This document shows, piece after piece, positions 12,119 to 21,959 of a DNA stretch of 64,000 nucleotides. The notes below the pieces were generated by a model. The model was not told the origin of the DNA. It saw nothing but the letters and a program-made list of their open reading frames with translations, and ran no database searches. Source of the stretch: Streptococcus oriscaviae. GTDB lineage: Bacteria; Bacillota; Bacilli; Lactobacillales; Streptococcaceae. The DNA lies in NCBI RefSeq assembly GCF_018137985.1, contig NZ_CP073084.1:868001-932000 (forward strand). Reading direction: 5' to 3'. Both the position numbers and the translations under genes were made by a program. How positions within the stretch are numbered: the first letter of the stretch is position 1; each line of letters begins with the position of its first letter.

Positions 12119-13525
12119 TTAATAATCCAGAGCATCTGAGTGGCCAGCACCGTTACCAACAAAGTAACCCGTCTTACAATTGAGGGTAAAGAGGTAGACT
12201 CCATCTGGACGATAGAGATTGTAGTAGCCATTGCCGTTTACAATATTCACCTTTTCCAGAATATAGTCATTCCCTGAGATATACCCACGTTGTTGAGAAA
12301 TAGAAATGATGGTTTCCAATACCCCTGCGTTAAAGGTCCAAGCCTCATTGTTGACATCGTCAATGGCAGCCTGATTATAAGGAACCCGGCTGACGTCACG
12401 CTGCAGGGTAACTCCTGCTGGAACGGCAATGCCATAGATAGAGGCTGCACCTGTTACCGTTGCACTTGTTGCTTCCGTTGTTTGACTAGAAGACGCCGAG
12501 GTTTCTGTAACCGTCTTATTGGTTTCAGCAGATTGACTGACAGTTGCAGTAACGCCACTTTCCTGCTGGGAGCGACCGAGAGTAACGGCTGCTGCAAGCA
12601 CTGCATCCACTGAGCTGATACCTGTTGTGACAGCTGTTAGATTGGCATCTCCCTTTACAGTTGCTGAAGAATCGACCTCACCATCTACAATAACAGGCTT
12701 GTCAAACTGATTGTTGAGGTCTTGCAAAGCAGCAATAGCCTTGGCCAACTTGTCGTAGCGAGATTTCGCTTCCTTATAGGCGTCTGTTGAGCTATCCATT
12801 TTATCCAGCAAGGCTTTTAACTCAGCAAGTTTCCCAAATTCAGAATTTTTCAACTTGGTTTGCTCAGCATCAACAAAGAAGCCAGCATAAAAACTGTCAA
12901 AAGCAGCCAGCGCCTCATTTGTAGTGCTTGAAGAGCTCGTTCGGCTAGATCTTGTTGTAGAGCTGCTTGACGAAGCTGTTGAATCATTTTTATTCGCTGC
13001 ATTAAGCCAGATAAAGGCCGAGGCTAAAATACCGACAAAAAGCGCGGAAATGCCTAAACCAACAAAGATTTTTTTTCTGCTCTCTTTTCGACTCTCTACA
13101 TCTTCATAGTCGTTAAAATCTGCTGTTTCAGGAGCAGGCAGCTCTTCAACGATAAGCGGAGTTGTTTCCTCTGCTGAAACTGCTGGTTCTTCTTTTTCCT
13201 CGGTAGAAACGACTTTATGAAGAGCAAACTCCTGTGTTTCCTCCAAAAGAGTAGCTTCTGAGGTCGCTTCTTCTAAGCTTTCCTCTTTTGCGCCTTCTTC
13301 AGTTAATGGTGCCTTGGCAATCTGTGTTTCAAATTTCTGGGATTCAATCTCATCACGGTGCTGCTTGATATAACGATCCAAAATGCTATCGTCTTCCGTT
13401 ACACCTGCTTGTATTTCTTGATGCTTACGAACGGCCTCGGCAATGGTCATATCCTTAGCCTGCTCAAATTCCAATACTTTTTCATCATCTTGTGGCAGAC
13501 CTGTTTGTTTGTCTTTATTTTCCAA
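12119..13525 (-). CDS. mapZ: Mid-cell positioning protein MapZ (LocZ)
   Basis: 468 residues. The cytoplasmic N-terminus carries the MapZ signature (IAEAVRKHQEIQAG, DSILDRYIKQHRDEIE) used for FtsZ binding, then an acidic region, one membrane helix at about 152-173 (IFVGLGISALFVGILASAF), a Ser/Thr-rich extracellular linker, and a C-terminal peptidoglycan-binding domain ending in NCKTGYFVGNGAGH. In S. pneumoniae MapZ rings mark the future division site and are phosphorylated by StkP. The neighbours (THUMP methyltransferase, rnpB, gpsB) match the pneumococcal mapZ locus as I remember it. Confidence 0.93.
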   Translation of the reverse strand: MENKDKQTGLPQDDEKVLEFEQAKDMTIAEAVRKHQEIQAGVTEDDSILDRYIKQHRDEIESQKFETQIAKAPLTEEGAKEESLEEATSEATLLEETQEFALHKVVSTEEKEEPAVSAEETTPLIVEELPAPETADFNDYEDVESRKESRKKIFVGLGISALFVGILASAFIWLNAANKNDSTASSSSSTTRSSRTSSSSTTNEALAAFDSFYAGFFVDAEQTKLKNSEFGKLAELKALLDKMDSSTDAYKEAKSRYDKLAKAIAALQDLNNQFDKPVIVDGEVDSSATVKGDANLTAVTTGISSVDAVLAAAVTLGRSQQESGVTATVSQSAETNKTVTETSASSSQTTEATSATVTGAASIYGIAVPAGVTLQRDVSRVPYNQAAIDDVNNEAWTFNAGVLETIISISQQRGYISGNDYILEKVNIVNGNGYYNLYRPDGVYLFTLNCKTGYFVGNGAGHSDALDY

Positions 13526-13537
13526 ATCTACTGACTC

Positions 13538-14695
13538 CTATTCTGTTCTTGTTCGTTTCACACGTTGTCCGAAAAATTGATAGAGATCTACCTTCAGGGT
13601 TCCATTGTAGAGCTTGCGCTTCTTGTCAGCTTGGCTGCCAAAACGACTTTCAAACTGTTCATCGCTGGTCAAGATAAACTTGGACCAGGTTGTCAGCGGG
13701 GCAAAAACCTCCCCCATTTCTCGATACAGTCTTGCAATGGCAGTGTCATCCAAAAGCCGTTCTCCATATGGCGGATTGGAAAGGATAACGCCGTTGATTT
13801 TATCTGTTCGCAAATCCTGCAACCGCATCTGCTTGAAGCAAATAGCGTCCTCAACACCTGCTGCAAAGGCATTTTTCTTGGCGATTTCCACCATGCGACC
13901 GTCGATGTCAAAACCAGAAATATCCAAGACAAGGTCTGTCCGAATCTGAGTTTGAGCATCCTTGCGAGCTTGTTCGACCGCATCCTGATCCACCCAATTC
14001 CATTCTTCAAAAGCAAAGGAGCGCTTAAGTCCTGGAGCTATGTTGCGAGCTAGCAGAGCTGCCTCAATACAGAAGGTTCCTGAACCACAAGTTGGATCAA
14101 TCAAGGGTTTATCAGGGTACCAGTTGGACAGTTGCAAAATAGCTGCTGCCATATTTTCCTTGATAGGAGCTCCGCCTTTTTCTACCCGGTAGCCTCGCTT
14201 AAAGAGACTGGCTCCCGTTGTGTCAATCATCACCGTCGCCTGATCTTTTAGAATGGAAACTTCAATTTTAAACTCTGCCCCAACTTCCTGCAAGGGGACA
14301 TTTTCTGGGCGAGAAAAATGTTGCTGTAATTTCTTAACGACTGCCTTCTTACTGATGGCCTGAACACTCGGCTCATTGTGGAGTTTAGACTTGACGCATT
14401 TGGCCTTTGAAATCGGAAATTTACAGCCCAGAGGCAAGTAATGCTCCCAATCTAGGCCAAAAACACCTTGAAACAATTCCTCAAAGGTGCGAGCAGGAAA
14501 CTGACCCACCACAATCTTTATTCGGTCGGCAGACCGGAGCCAAAGATTGGTCTTAATGATGGCGTCTAGCCCGCCTTCAAAGCGGACCCGTCCATTTTCT
14601 ACCTGGCAATCATAGCCTAGATTACGAATTTCTCGACCAACAACCGCTTCTAAACCAGCCGCTGCAGTGGCTACCAATTCAAATTTTTCTTTCAT
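13538..14695 (-). CDS. THUMP-domain class I rRNA methyltransferase (RlmL/YpsC-like)
   Basis: 385 residues. A THUMP RNA-binding region covers about residues 45-155, followed by a Rossmann methyltransferase with the SAM site LIDPTCGSGTFCIEAAL (about 198-215) and the N2-guanine-type motif ILSNPPYGERL (about 300). The family includes the N-terminal half of E. coli RlmL (23S rRNA m2G2445). It lacks the second RlmK domain, as is normal in Firmicutes. It lies 12 bases before mapZ, likely cotranscribed with it. Confidence 0.88.
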   Translation of the reverse strand: MKEKFELVATAAAGLEAVVGREIRNLGYDCQVENGRVRFEGGLDAIIKTNLWLRSADRIKIVVGQFPARTFEELFQGVFGLDWEHYLPLGCKFPISKAKCVKSKLHNEPSVQAISKKAVVKKLQQHFSRPENVPLQEVGAEFKIEVSILKDQATVMIDTTGASLFKRGYRVEKGGAPIKENMAAAILQLSNWYPDKPLIDPTCGSGTFCIEAALLARNIAPGLKRSFAFEEWNWVDQDAVEQARKDAQTQIRTDLVLDISGFDIDGRMVEIAKKNAFAAGVEDAICFKQMRLQDLRTDKINGVILSNPPYGERLLDDTAIARLYREMGEVFAPLTTWSKFILTSDEQFESRFGSQADKKRKLYNGTLKVDLYQFFGQRVKRTRTE

Positions 14696-14712
14696 CTGTT
14701 TCCTCTATTGAA

Positions 14713-14733
14713 TAAAGGCTAGCAAAGCTAGCC
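14713..14733 (-). terminator. rnpB terminator
   Basis: Perfect 7-bp stem GGCTAGC / GCTAGCC with a 3-base loop, followed on the minus strand by TTTATTC, directly after the 3' end of RNase P RNA. Confidence 0.75.
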
Positions 14734-14738
14734 TACCT

Positions 14739-15122
14739 ATTATGCAATTTTCTATAAGCCATGTTTTGTTCCAGCGGCACTAGGCTCTGCCGCCTTCGAT
14801 AATCATCTGTCTACCGCTTATGCAGTCAGGAAAGACCGTTCGGATTCCAGCTTTCCCATGCCCCGACCAAAGTTTGGGTTGCTAGCTTGAGGGGTTTACC
14901 GCGTTCCATTTTTTACGTTTCCATAAAAACTTCGTCACTGTGGCACTTTCAGGTCTACTATGGCTTATCCAAGGACTTAGCCAATTTGACCGCCGTAACG
15001 TATCGCTACGTCCCTAGGCTTATGGATTCGCCTAGCACAAACACTACCAGCATCACAGCCGGTGCTAGCATGGACTTTCCTCATGGTAGCACGCTACCAC
15101 GCGATTATCCAAAAATTGCACA
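14739..15122 (-). ncRNA. rnpB: RNase P RNA (type B)
   Basis: On the minus strand the 5' GCAATTTT pairs with a 3' AAAATTGC about 370 bases away to form helix P1. Inside lie the conserved RNase P blocks: GAGGAAAGTCCATGCTAGC after the 5' region, GCGGTAAACCCC in the middle, and ACAGATGATTATCGAAG near the 3' end. Size and spacing fit the Bacillus-type catalytic RNA. Position between gpsB and the THUMP methyltransferase is the streptococcal arrangement. Confidence 0.95.
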
Positions 15123-15129
15123 GTCCAGT

Positions 15130-15468
15130 TTATTCGTACGATTCTTGAATAATTTGTTTGCCAAAAACCTCTTTTTCCAGACGGTTCAGTCGGCGCAAAA
15201 TATCAAAGTTGGTCGCAGATGAAGCTCGCTCTGTCCGAAGAACTTCTGACTCATCTGCAACTGGCGCTGCTGTACGAGGAGCATTGGCTGCCTGAGCCTT
15301 CAAACGGGCGATTTCCCCTTTTAACTCCTTGATAATGGCCTCGTAGGCGTCGTAATCTTTCATAATATCATCAAGGAAATCATTGACTTCATCTTGATCA
15401 TAACCACGAAAACCAATTTTAAAATCCTGCTCAAAAATATCTTTAGTTGTAAATTTAATACTTGCCAT
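15130..15468 (-). CDS. gpsB: Cell-division regulator GpsB
   Basis: 112 residues. The N-terminal DivIVA-like domain is recognisable (TTKDIFEQDFKIGFRGYD then DEVNDFLDDIMKDY), followed by a coiled coil, an Ala/Pro linker and a short C-terminal helix with FDILRRLNRLE. GpsB coordinates septal and peripheral wall synthesis, binds class A PBPs and is tied to StkP signalling in streptococci. It ends 8 bases before rnpB. Confidence 0.95.
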   Translation of the reverse strand: MASIKFTTKDIFEQDFKIGFRGYDQDEVNDFLDDIMKDYDAYEAIIKELKGEIARLKAQAANAPRTAAPVADESEVLRTERASSATNFDILRRLNRLEKEVFGKQIIQESYE

Positions 15469-15539
15469 TTTTCTCTCCCAAATCTAAAAACGTCACTAGC
15501 TCTATTATATTAAAAAAAATAGGGAAAAATCAAGTCATT

Positions 15540-16079
15540 TTACTCAAATTCTTCAAAATTTTCAGCCACCTCATTTAAGCGATCAAAGGTGACCCTCTTA
15601 TCAGTATACCCTGCCTTTTTTAAGAGGAGATTATGCAAATATTTCAAGTTTGTTTCATTTTCCGGTTCGTAAAATAGATAGGCACCATCGGTATTATCTA
15701 GTAAAAATTCATTGTAGGCGCGGAATTGCCCTGGATTTTCATAGTGAGTATAGGTAAACTTGACAAAATCAACTGCCTTAAAAGCGGCCAATTTCTCTTG
15801 ATTGGCTTCGTTCCAGTTCTGACCATGATTTTCAAAGGGGAAAATGGTCGCTATCTGGCAGTCATACCCCTCTTGTTTCAAGTCCAACAGAACTTGTAAG
15901 ACCCAGTATTCAAAGCCAAGATTGCCTGTAAAAACAAACCATTCCGTCCCGTTTTCCAGGAAATGGATGAGGTCTTGTCGGATAACTTTTTTGATGAGGT
16001 AGATCCTAGCATCCTTATCCGAAAAAATCCCCAGATCAGTGTGCCGGTAGCCGGTCACCAATAGGCTCCTAATGTGCAT
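15540..16079 (-). CDS. ypsA: YpsA / DUF1273 SLOG-superfamily protein
   Basis: 179 residues, matching the family length. Conserved features are the opening [14 protein letters not shown], the TGNLGFEYW segment near residue 50, and YEPENETN near 140. The fold is related to DprA/TIGR00725 nucleotide-binding proteins; in Bacillus YpsA affects cell division. Its exact reaction is unknown. It sits upstream of gpsB and divergently from recU, as in many Firmicutes. Confidence 0.85.
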   Translation of the reverse strand: MHIRSLLVTGYRHTDLGIFSDKDARIYLIKKVIRQDLIHFLENGTEWFVFTGNLGFEYWVLQVLLDLKQEGYDCQIATIFPFENHGQNWNEANQEKLAAFKAVDFVKFTYTHYENPGQFRAYNEFLLDNTDGAYLFYEPENETNLKYLHNLLLKKAGYTDKRVTFDRLNEVAENFEEFE

Positions 16080-16082
16080 GAC

Positions 16083-16112
16083 TTGTACTCTTTTCCTTCT
16101 TTATGTTATAAT
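16083..16112 (+). promoter_or_regulatory. recU-pbp1a promoter
   Basis: TTGTAC, 18-base spacer, TATAAT with an upstream TGT (extended -10), ending 32 bases before the recU start. Confidence 0.65.
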
Positions 16113-16144
16113 GTACTGATAATAGTTTATCAAGAAGGAGTTCT

Positions 16145-16765
16145 ATGGTCAATTATCCTCATCAGATAAGAAAGAAAATCATTAGAACAAATAGTGACCC
16201 CCGTCAAAAACGTGTTAACTTCGCTAACCGTGGAATGTCTTTTGAAACGGCCATTAACGACAGTAATGGATACTATCTAGCTCATGGGATAGCCGTTATT
16301 CATAAGAAGCCAACTCCTATCCAAATTGTCAAAGTGGACTATCCAAGACGAAGCCGGGCCAAGATTGTAGAAGCCTACTTCCGTCAGGCATCCACTACGG
16401 ACTATTCAGGAGTTTTCAAAGGATACTACATCGACTTTGAGGCCAAGGAAACACGCCAGAAGACAGCCATGCCCATGAAAAATTTTCATGCTCACCAGAT
16501 TGAGCACATGGAACAGGTTGTTGGACAGGGGGGAATCTGTTTTGTCCTCCTTCACTTTTCAACCCTGAAGGAAACCTATCTCTTGCCCGCGGTTGCTCTG
16601 ATTTCGTTTTATCAGATCGATCAAGGCAGCAAGTCCATGCCGATTGCCTATATTCGTGAACATGGCTATGAGATAGAAATAGGCGGTTTTCCTAGCCTGC
16701 CCTATCTGACAATCGTTGAAAAAATTTTATTAGGTGGTGACTCTGTTGAACAAAACAACCATTAA
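16145..16765 (+). CDS. recU: Holliday junction resolvase RecU
   Basis: 206 residues. RecU landmarks: [12 protein letters not shown] near residue 30, the catalytic DFEAKET region near residue 99, [11 protein letters not shown], and [10 protein letters not shown]. It cuts Holliday junctions in recombination and chromosome segregation. The start ATG has an AAGGAG ribosome site. The 3' end overlaps pbp1a by about 30 bases, the standard recU-pbp1a coupling in Firmicutes. Confidence 0.96.
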   Translation: MVNYPHQIRKKIIRTNSDPRQKRVNFANRGMSFETAINDSNGYYLAHGIAVIHKKPTPIQIVKVDYPRRSRAKIVEAYFRQASTTDYSGVFKGYYIDFEAKETRQKTAMPMKNFHAHQIEHMEQVVGQGGICFVLLHFSTLKETYLLPAVALISFYQIDQGSKSMPIAYIREHGYEIEIGGFPSLPYLTIVEKILLGGDSVEQNNH

Positions 16766-18860
16766 AAAATTACTGCTGATTGCAGCCAACTGCCTTCTGG
16801 CAGTCTTCATCATCGCTGTTATTGCAGGGGCCGCTCTGGTAACCTACTACATCAGCAGCGCTCCGGAGCTAACCGAAGAAAGTCTGGTCGCAACTGTTTC
16901 CAGTAAAATTTACGATAAGGATGGCAACTTAATTGCAGACCTTGGAACAGAAAAACGCTCCAATGCCAAGACGGAAGAAATCCCTACCGAACTAGTGAAT
17001 GCTGTTGTAGCAATTGAGGACCAACGCTTCTTCAGCCATAGGGGAATCGATGTCCTCCGTATCGCGGGGGCTCTGTTGAACAACCTTTCTGGCGGCAATT
17101 TACAAGGGGGATCAACCCTTGATCAGCAGCTCATCAAGCTAACCTATTTCTCGACTTCTACCGAAGATCAGACCCTCAAACGAAAAATTCAAGAAGCCTG
17201 GATGGCCTTGCAGTTGGAGCGGCGCAATACCAAGCAAGAAATTTTGACCTACTATATCAACAAGGTCTACATGTCCAACGGAAACTATGGTATGAAAACG
17301 GCAGCCAAGTCTTACTTTGGGAAAGAACTGAAAGACTTGACCCTCCCTCAGCTAGCCTTGCTGGCCGGAATGCCTCAGGCACCAAACCAATACGACCCTT
17401 ACACCCAGCCAGAAGCTGCTAAGGAGCGTCGTGATTTGGTCTTGGCTGAAATGTTGGAAGAAAAGTACATTGATGCTACCCAGTATGAGCAAGCGGTTCT
17501 GACTCCCGTAACAGATGGGCTTCAACCATTGACAAACGAGGCAGCCTACCCTGCTTATATGGACAATTACCTCAAACAGGTCATCGAAGAAGTTGAGAGC
17601 AAAACAGGCTACAACCTTTTGACAACTGGTATGGATGTCTATACGAATGTGGATCCTGCTGCCCAACAACAGCTTTGGAACATCTACAACTCCGATCTTT
17701 ATGTGGAATACCCAGATCCTAACTTCCAGGTTGCTTCCACTGTTGTCGATGTCAGCAACGGTCGTGTCGTAGCCCAACTGGGCGGACGCAATCAGGCTAG
17801 CAATGTTTCCTTCGGTACCAACCAAGCCGTTGAAACTAACCGTGACTTTGGCTCAACCATGAAGCCTATCACGGATTATGCCCCAGCTCTAGAAAACGGC
17901 ATTTATACCTCAACGGCTGATACCATTGTCGATGGTCCTTATAATTATCCAGGCACTTCCACACCGGTCAACAACTGGGACAAGAGGTACTTTGGTACGA
18001 TGACAGTCAAATCTGCCATCCAGTATTCCCGTAATGTCACAGCTGTTAAAGCCTTGGAAGCTACTGGTTTGGAAAACGCTCATAACTTCCTAAATAGTGT
18101 CGGTATTTACTATCCGGAAATTCACTATTCCAACGCCATTTCTAGTAACACTACGGATTCCAGCCGCCAATATGGAGCTAGCAGTGAAAAGATGGCTGCG
18201 GCCTATGCAGCTTTTGCCAACGGCGGAACCTACTATGCACCGCAATATGTCAACAAAATCGTCTTTAGCGATGGAACGGTCTCCGAATACGCAGCTGAAG
18301 GCAAACGGGTTATGACGGAAGAAACTGCCTTTATGATGACGGATATGATGAAGGCCGTTATGAGCTATGGTTATGGATTGAACGCTTCTGTCAGCGGTGT
18401 ACCAATGGCTGGAAAGACAGGTACGTCTAACTATACTGACAGTGAGACCGATACAATTTTGGCTACAGTTCCTGAAGCCAATTATAGCTATATGGTTGTT
18501 CCTGATGAAAACTTTGTTGGCTACTCGAGCAGATACTCAATGGCTGTTTGGACCGGTTACACCAACCGGATGGTTCCTCTTCTGGATAATGGTATGCATG
18601 TTGCAACTGATGTTTATCACAACATGATGGCCTTCCTCAATTCACCAGAAACAGCAACTGATTGGGAGATGCCTGACGGACTGGTTCGCTACGGTTCTAG
18701 TTACTACCTCAAGGGTAGCCGTTCTGTCACGAACTACTATTACAGTACAACGACTGAAGCAGCAACTACTTCTGAAACAAGCGGTTCAACCACAACTGCT
18801 TCAAGCGAAACGACTGAACCAACAACTAACTCCCCGTCAACCAACCAGAATGGTGACTAG
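16734..18860 (+). CDS. pbp1a: Class A penicillin-binding protein 1a
   Basis: Up to 708 residues: a cytoplasmic stub and membrane helix (about 11-38), a GT51 glycosyltransferase domain with [12 protein letters not shown] and [11 protein letters not shown], and a transpeptidase domain with catalytic Ser in GSTMKPI, SxN in SRN, and KTGTSN; the tail is Ser/Thr-rich. It polymerises and cross-links peptidoglycan. The start is uncertain: GTG at 16734 or 16737, or TTG at 16746, the last placed 7-8 bases after AGGTGG. It overlaps recU, implying coupled translation. Confidence 0.93.
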   Translation: MVTLLNKTTIKKLLLIAANCLLAVFIIAVIAGAALVTYYISSAPELTEESLVATVSSKIYDKDGNLIADLGTEKRSNAKTEEIPTELVNAVVAIEDQRFFSHRGIDVLRIAGALLNNLSGGNLQGGSTLDQQLIKLTYFSTSTEDQTLKRKIQEAWMALQLERRNTKQEILTYYINKVYMSNGNYGMKTAAKSYFGKELKDLTLPQLALLAGMPQAPNQYDPYTQPEAAKERRDLVLAEMLEEKYIDATQYEQAVLTPVTDGLQPLTNEAAYPAYMDNYLKQVIEEVESKTGYNLLTTGMDVYTNVDPAAQQQLWNIYNSDLYVEYPDPNFQVASTVVDVSNGRVVAQLGGRNQASNVSFGTNQAVETNRDFGSTMKPITDYAPALENGIYTSTADTIVDGPYNYPGTSTPVNNWDKRYFGTMTVKSAIQYSRNVTAVKALEATGLENAHNFLNSVGIYYPEIHYSNAISSNTTDSSRQYGASSEKMAAAYAAFANGGTYYAPQYVNKIVFSDGTVSEYAAEGKRVMTEETAFMMTDMMKAVMSYGYGLNASVSGVPMAGKTGTSNYTDSETDTILATVPEANYSYMVVPDENFVGYSSRYSMAVWTGYTNRMVPLLDNGMHVATDVYHNMMAFLNSPETATDWEMPDGLVRYGSSYYLKGSRSVTNYYYSTTTEAATTSETSGSTTTASSETTEPTTNSPSTNQNGD

Positions 18861-18869
18861 AAAATAGTA

Positions 18870-18897
18870 CCCAGAAATTTTTCTGGGTTTTTCTTTT
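18870..18897 (+). terminator. pbp1a terminator
   Basis: CCCAGAAA / TTTCTGGG stem followed by TTTTTCTTTT, nine bases after the pbp1a stop. Confidence 0.85.
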
Positions 18898-18922
18898 ATA
18901 CTTTTTATGATAAGATAGTTCT

Positions 18923-19636
18923 ATGAAACCAGACATTTTTTACCAAACCCTTGAAGAACAGGGATTTCCCCTGACAGACAAACAAAAAGAACAATTCCAA
19001 CGCTACTATGAACTTCTGGTCGAATGGAATGAAAAGATAAATCTTACGGCTATTACTGAGCGTGAGGAGGTCTACCTCAAACACTTTTATGATTCTATCG
19101 CTCCGGTCTTGCAGGGCTACATCCAAAATCAGGACATCCAACTCCTTGACATCGGAGCGGGAGCAGGCTTCCCTAGCCTTCCTATGAAAATTCTCTGCCC
19201 GAACTTAGAGGTGACCATCATTGACTCCCTCAACAAGCGAATCCATTTTCTGCAGTTTTTGGCCGAGAAATTGGAACTGAAAAAGGTCCGCTTTTATCAC
19301 GGGCGGGCTGAAGATTTTGCTCAAGATAAGCAATTTCGTGCCCAGTTTGACCTAGTAACCGCTCGGGCCGTGGCCCGCATGCAGGTTCTGTCGGAATTAA
19401 CCATTCCCTTTCTCAAGGTCAAGGGCAAATTGATTGCCCTCAAGGCCTCCAGTGCCGAGGACGAACTGGCTCAGGCACAAAATGCCCTCAACCTTCTCTT
19501 TGCCAAAGTCGTAGACAATGTGGACTACCAGCTGCCGAATGGCGACCCCCGCACCCTGACTCTGGTTGAAAAGAAAAAAGAAACGCCCAATAAATATCCC
19601 CGCAAGGCTGGTCTTCCAAACAAACGACCATTATAA
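18923..19636 (+). CDS. rsmG: 16S rRNA m7G527 methyltransferase RsmG
   Basis: 237 residues. The family N-terminus ([20 protein letters not shown]) and SAM site [17 protein letters not shown] (about residue 75) are clear, with VTARAVARM further on. It adds m7G at position 527 of 16S rRNA; its loss gives low-level streptomycin resistance in several bacteria. It stands alone between two terminators. Confidence 0.95.
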   Translation: MKPDIFYQTLEEQGFPLTDKQKEQFQRYYELLVEWNEKINLTAITEREEVYLKHFYDSIAPVLQGYIQNQDIQLLDIGAGAGFPSLPMKILCPNLEVTIIDSLNKRIHFLQFLAEKLELKKVRFYHGRAEDFAQDKQFRAQFDLVTARAVARMQVLSELTIPFLKVKGKLIALKASSAEDELAQAQNALNLLFAKVVDNVDYQLPNGDPRTLTLVEKKKETPNKYPRKAGLPNKRPL

Positions 19637-19645
19637 GAATACGCC

Positions 19646-19672
19646 AAACGCTTGAACTACCAAGCGTTTTTT
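19646..19672 (+). terminator. rsmG terminator
   Basis: AAACGCTTG / CAAGCGTTT stem with a 6-base loop and a T-run. Confidence 0.85.
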
Positions 19673-19767
19673 AATATCCAGACAAGTATTCCTTATATGT
19701 CTATCTTTACAATTCGTGATTTTTATCACAAAAAACCGAACATTGGGTATAGCTTCTCTATAATTGC

Positions 19768-19796
19768 TTGACTTTCAAATAAGACAATTGTAGAAT
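19768..19796 (+). promoter_or_regulatory. Promoter of the exopolysaccharide-like operon
   Basis: TTGACT, exactly 17 bases, TAGAAT. It lies about 70 bases before the UDP-GlcNAc 2-epimerase start; the long leader between them could carry regulation but I see no clear riboswitch fold. Confidence 0.65.
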
Positions 19797-19867
19797 GCTA
19801 ACATGGATAGTTGATGTCCTTGTTTCATCACATCAGTTTGCTATCCGTAGATGAGGAGATATTACCA

Positions 19868-21007
19868 ATGAAACAGATATCTGTTATGGTTGTTTTTGGT
19901 ACCAGACCTGAAGCTATCAAGATGGCCCCTCTTGTCAAGGCCCTTCAAAAACAAACTGACCGTTTTAAGGCAATCACTGTTGTCACTGCCCAGCACCGGC
20001 AAATGCTGGATCAGGTTTTGGAAACTTTTGCGATTCAACCAGATGTTGACTTGAATATCATGAGTCAAAACCAAAGTTTAGCGGACATTACCGTGCATAT
20101 CATTTCCAAGTTGGACAAGGTGTTAAAAGAGCTAAAACCAGATATTGTCCTTGTTCATGGTGACACGACCACTACCTTGGCAGCCAGCATTGCTGCTTTC
20201 TATAATCAAATCAAGGTCGGACATGTAGAAGCCGGCCTTCGGACTTGGAACAAACAGTCGCCCTTCCCTGAAGAGGCTAATCGGCAGCTAACAGATGTTC
20301 TCAGCGACCTCTATTTTGCCCCAACGCCACAAAGCAAGGCCAATCTCTTGCTAGAAAATCATCTTGAAAAAGATGTGTTTATCACTGGGAACACTGCCAT
20401 TGATACGCTGAAACTAACGGTCAAACAGGACTACCAGCACCCCATTCTTCAGAAAATCAATCCCGACCACAAACTCATTTTAGTGACCATGCACCGTCGG
20501 GAGAACCAAGGACTGCCCATGCGGCGTGTTTTAAAAACCATTCGAGAAGTCGTCGAAAACCACCCCACTGTTGAGGTGGTCTATCCCGTTCACTTGAGCC
20601 CTGCAGTCCAAGAAGCTGCAGCTGAGATTCTTGCAAATTCAGAGCGTATCCATCTGATTCCTCCGCTTGACGTGGTGGACTTCCATAATATCGCTGCCAA
20701 AAGTTACTTCATTATGTCGGACTCTGGTGGCGTTCAAGAAGAAGCACCTTCTCTTGGGAAGCCTGTTTTGGTTCTCCGGGATACGACCGAGCGTCCTGAA
20801 GGCGTTGAAGCCGGTACCTTAAAGCTTGTCGGAACCTCACCTGAAACGGTTCGATCTGCTATGGAAGACTTGCTGTTAAACGCAGACAGTTACCATCAAA
20901 TGGCTCAAGCCAAAAATCCTTATGGTGATGGACAAGCCGCAGAGCGAATCTTGGATGCTATCGCCTACTATTTTGGGTCTGCAGAAAGACCATTAGATTT
21001 TCAATAA
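19868..21007 (+). CDS. mnaA: UDP-N-acetylglucosamine 2-epimerase
   Basis: 379 residues from ATG at 19868 (GAGGAG ribosome site about 9 bases upstream; the frame reads 19 codons further up without family similarity). Motifs: VVFGTRPEAIKMAPLVKAL at the N-terminus, VHGDTTTTLAAS, GHVEAGLRT, NRQLTD, MHRRENQG, and the UDP-binding SDSGGVQEEAPSLGKPVLVLR reduced to its core SGGVQEEAP. It interconverts UDP-GlcNAc and UDP-ManNAc. First gene of the operon to 24385, suggesting it feeds a ManNAc- or GlcNAc-containing polymer to the GT2 synthase downstream. Confidence 0.95.
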   Translation: MKQISVMVVFGTRPEAIKMAPLVKALQKQTDRFKAITVVTAQHRQMLDQVLETFAIQPDVDLNIMSQNQSLADITVHIISKLDKVLKELKPDIVLVHGDTTTTLAASIAAFYNQIKVGHVEAGLRTWNKQSPFPEEANRQLTDVLSDLYFAPTPQSKANLLLENHLEKDVFITGNTAIDTLKLTVKQDYQHPILQKINPDHKLILVTMHRRENQGLPMRRVLKTIREVVENHPTVEVVYPVHLSPAVQEAAAEILANSERIHLIPPLDVVDFHNIAAKSYFIMSDSGGVQEEAPSLGKPVLVLRDTTERPEGVEAGTLKLVGTSPETVRSAMEDLLLNADSYHQMAQAKNPYGDGQAAERILDAIAYYFGSAERPLDFQ

Positions 21008-21017
21008 GGAGTTCACT

Positions 21018-21806
21018 ATGACCTATATCCGAAAACTCGATCTTTTCAGGTTGCTCTTAACAGCAACGATTCTGGCCTGTTTGGCCTTTGGTTATTTTTC
21101 AACCACTTCTATCTTCTTTACTGAGCTACTCTTAGTCGCTGCTGCACTTTTAGCTGCCACACTCTTGTCAGACATCCTGATTGCCTGGCTCTTCTTGTTA
21201 AGCAGCTCTATTGCAGTCGTACTACTTGTTGCTGGTGTCGTCTACTTGACTTCTCTCCAACAGCTGGTTCTCCTATTCTCATTTCCCTTGGTACTCGCCC
21301 TGACGAGTCGCATTCATGCACTCAAGCGGGAGATTCTTTCAGCAGTGAAAGATGAGCAAAAAAACGCTTCAAACCACTACCGTCAGTTGCTAGCTGCTGC
21401 CAAGCAGAACCAGACCTGGCCCGTTGAAGCAATCTTGGTAAACTGGGCCCATAGTTCCCATTTCTATCATATGAATCCATCCGCTTATCGGGACATGCTT
21501 CGAACCATTTACCAGACATTGCTGGACTGTTTGACAGAAGACATGACTGTTTACTATGTTTCTAACGGCAGCTTCCTCATTTTGCTTTCTGGGCAAGATG
21601 CCGAACATCGTCTTTACTTTGACACGGTTATTCAGCCCAAGCTAAGCAAGCTCCGTTTCCACAATCTCTCGATTTCTCAGGAAACACAGTACAGACACGG
21701 CTATGTTGCCATTGATTCGTCCAATATGGAAACATTCAGAACAAGCAGCGAGCTGTTAAAACAGTTAAACCGGCAGTTGGAAACTGACATTATCGTAGAA
21801 TACTAA
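21018..21806 (+). CDS. Membrane protein with degenerate GGDEF-like cytoplasmic domain
   Basis: 262 residues. Four closely packed hydrophobic segments (about 8-95) precede a soluble domain of ~150 residues. The soluble part has the spacing of a GGDEF fold, with SNGSF where an active cyclase has GGDEF, so it cannot be a diguanylate cyclase; similarity is by pattern only. Degenerate GGDEF membrane proteins (YdaK in Bacillus, PelD elsewhere) act as c-di-GMP receptors in synthase-dependent polysaccharide systems, and the GT2 and GH8 genes here fit that setting. It lies 10 bases after mnaA. Confidence 0.55.
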   Translation: MTYIRKLDLFRLLLTATILACLAFGYFSTTSIFFTELLLVAAALLAATLLSDILIAWLFLLSSSIAVVLLVAGVVYLTSLQQLVLLFSFPLVLALTSRIHALKREILSAVKDEQKNASNHYRQLLAAAKQNQTWPVEAILVNWAHSSHFYHMNPSAYRDMLRTIYQTLLDCLTEDMTVYYVSNGSFLILLSGQDAEHRLYFDTVIQPKLSKLRFHNLSISQETQYRHGYVAIDSSNMETFRTSSELLKQLNRQLETDIIVEY

Positions 21807-21818
21807 AGGAGTTGCCCT

Positions 21819-21959
21819 ATGAATCTTACAGATCTATTTTTTAATGTTGCCTTGGCCATCAGCCTCTTCTTTACAGGCTGCTTTTTGGTCTTATTCATCT
21901 GCTATTTGGTTATATACCATAGAGTCAATCGATATTTTAAGGCGGTAGATAATGATTAG
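21819..21959 (+). CDS. 46-residue single-pass membrane peptide of the polysaccharide operon
   Basis: ATG at 21819 with AAAGGAG 7-8 bases upstream; reads MNLTDLFFNVALAISLFF, one hydrophobic helix of ~28 residues, then a basic/acidic tail ending KAVDND and TAG at 21957. It overlaps the GT2 start by 8 bases, so translation is probably coupled. Its place next to the synthase resembles small accessory subunits such as IcaD/PgaD of PNAG synthases, though those are larger with two helices. Function is inference only. Confidence 0.7.
   Translation: MNLTDLFFNVALAISLFFTGCFLVLFICYLVIYHRVNRYFKAVDND

Noticed and set aside
19673-19767. Riboswitch in the leader of the exopolysaccharide operon
   Set aside because: Region lies mostly before the promoter and shows no conserved riboswitch core.
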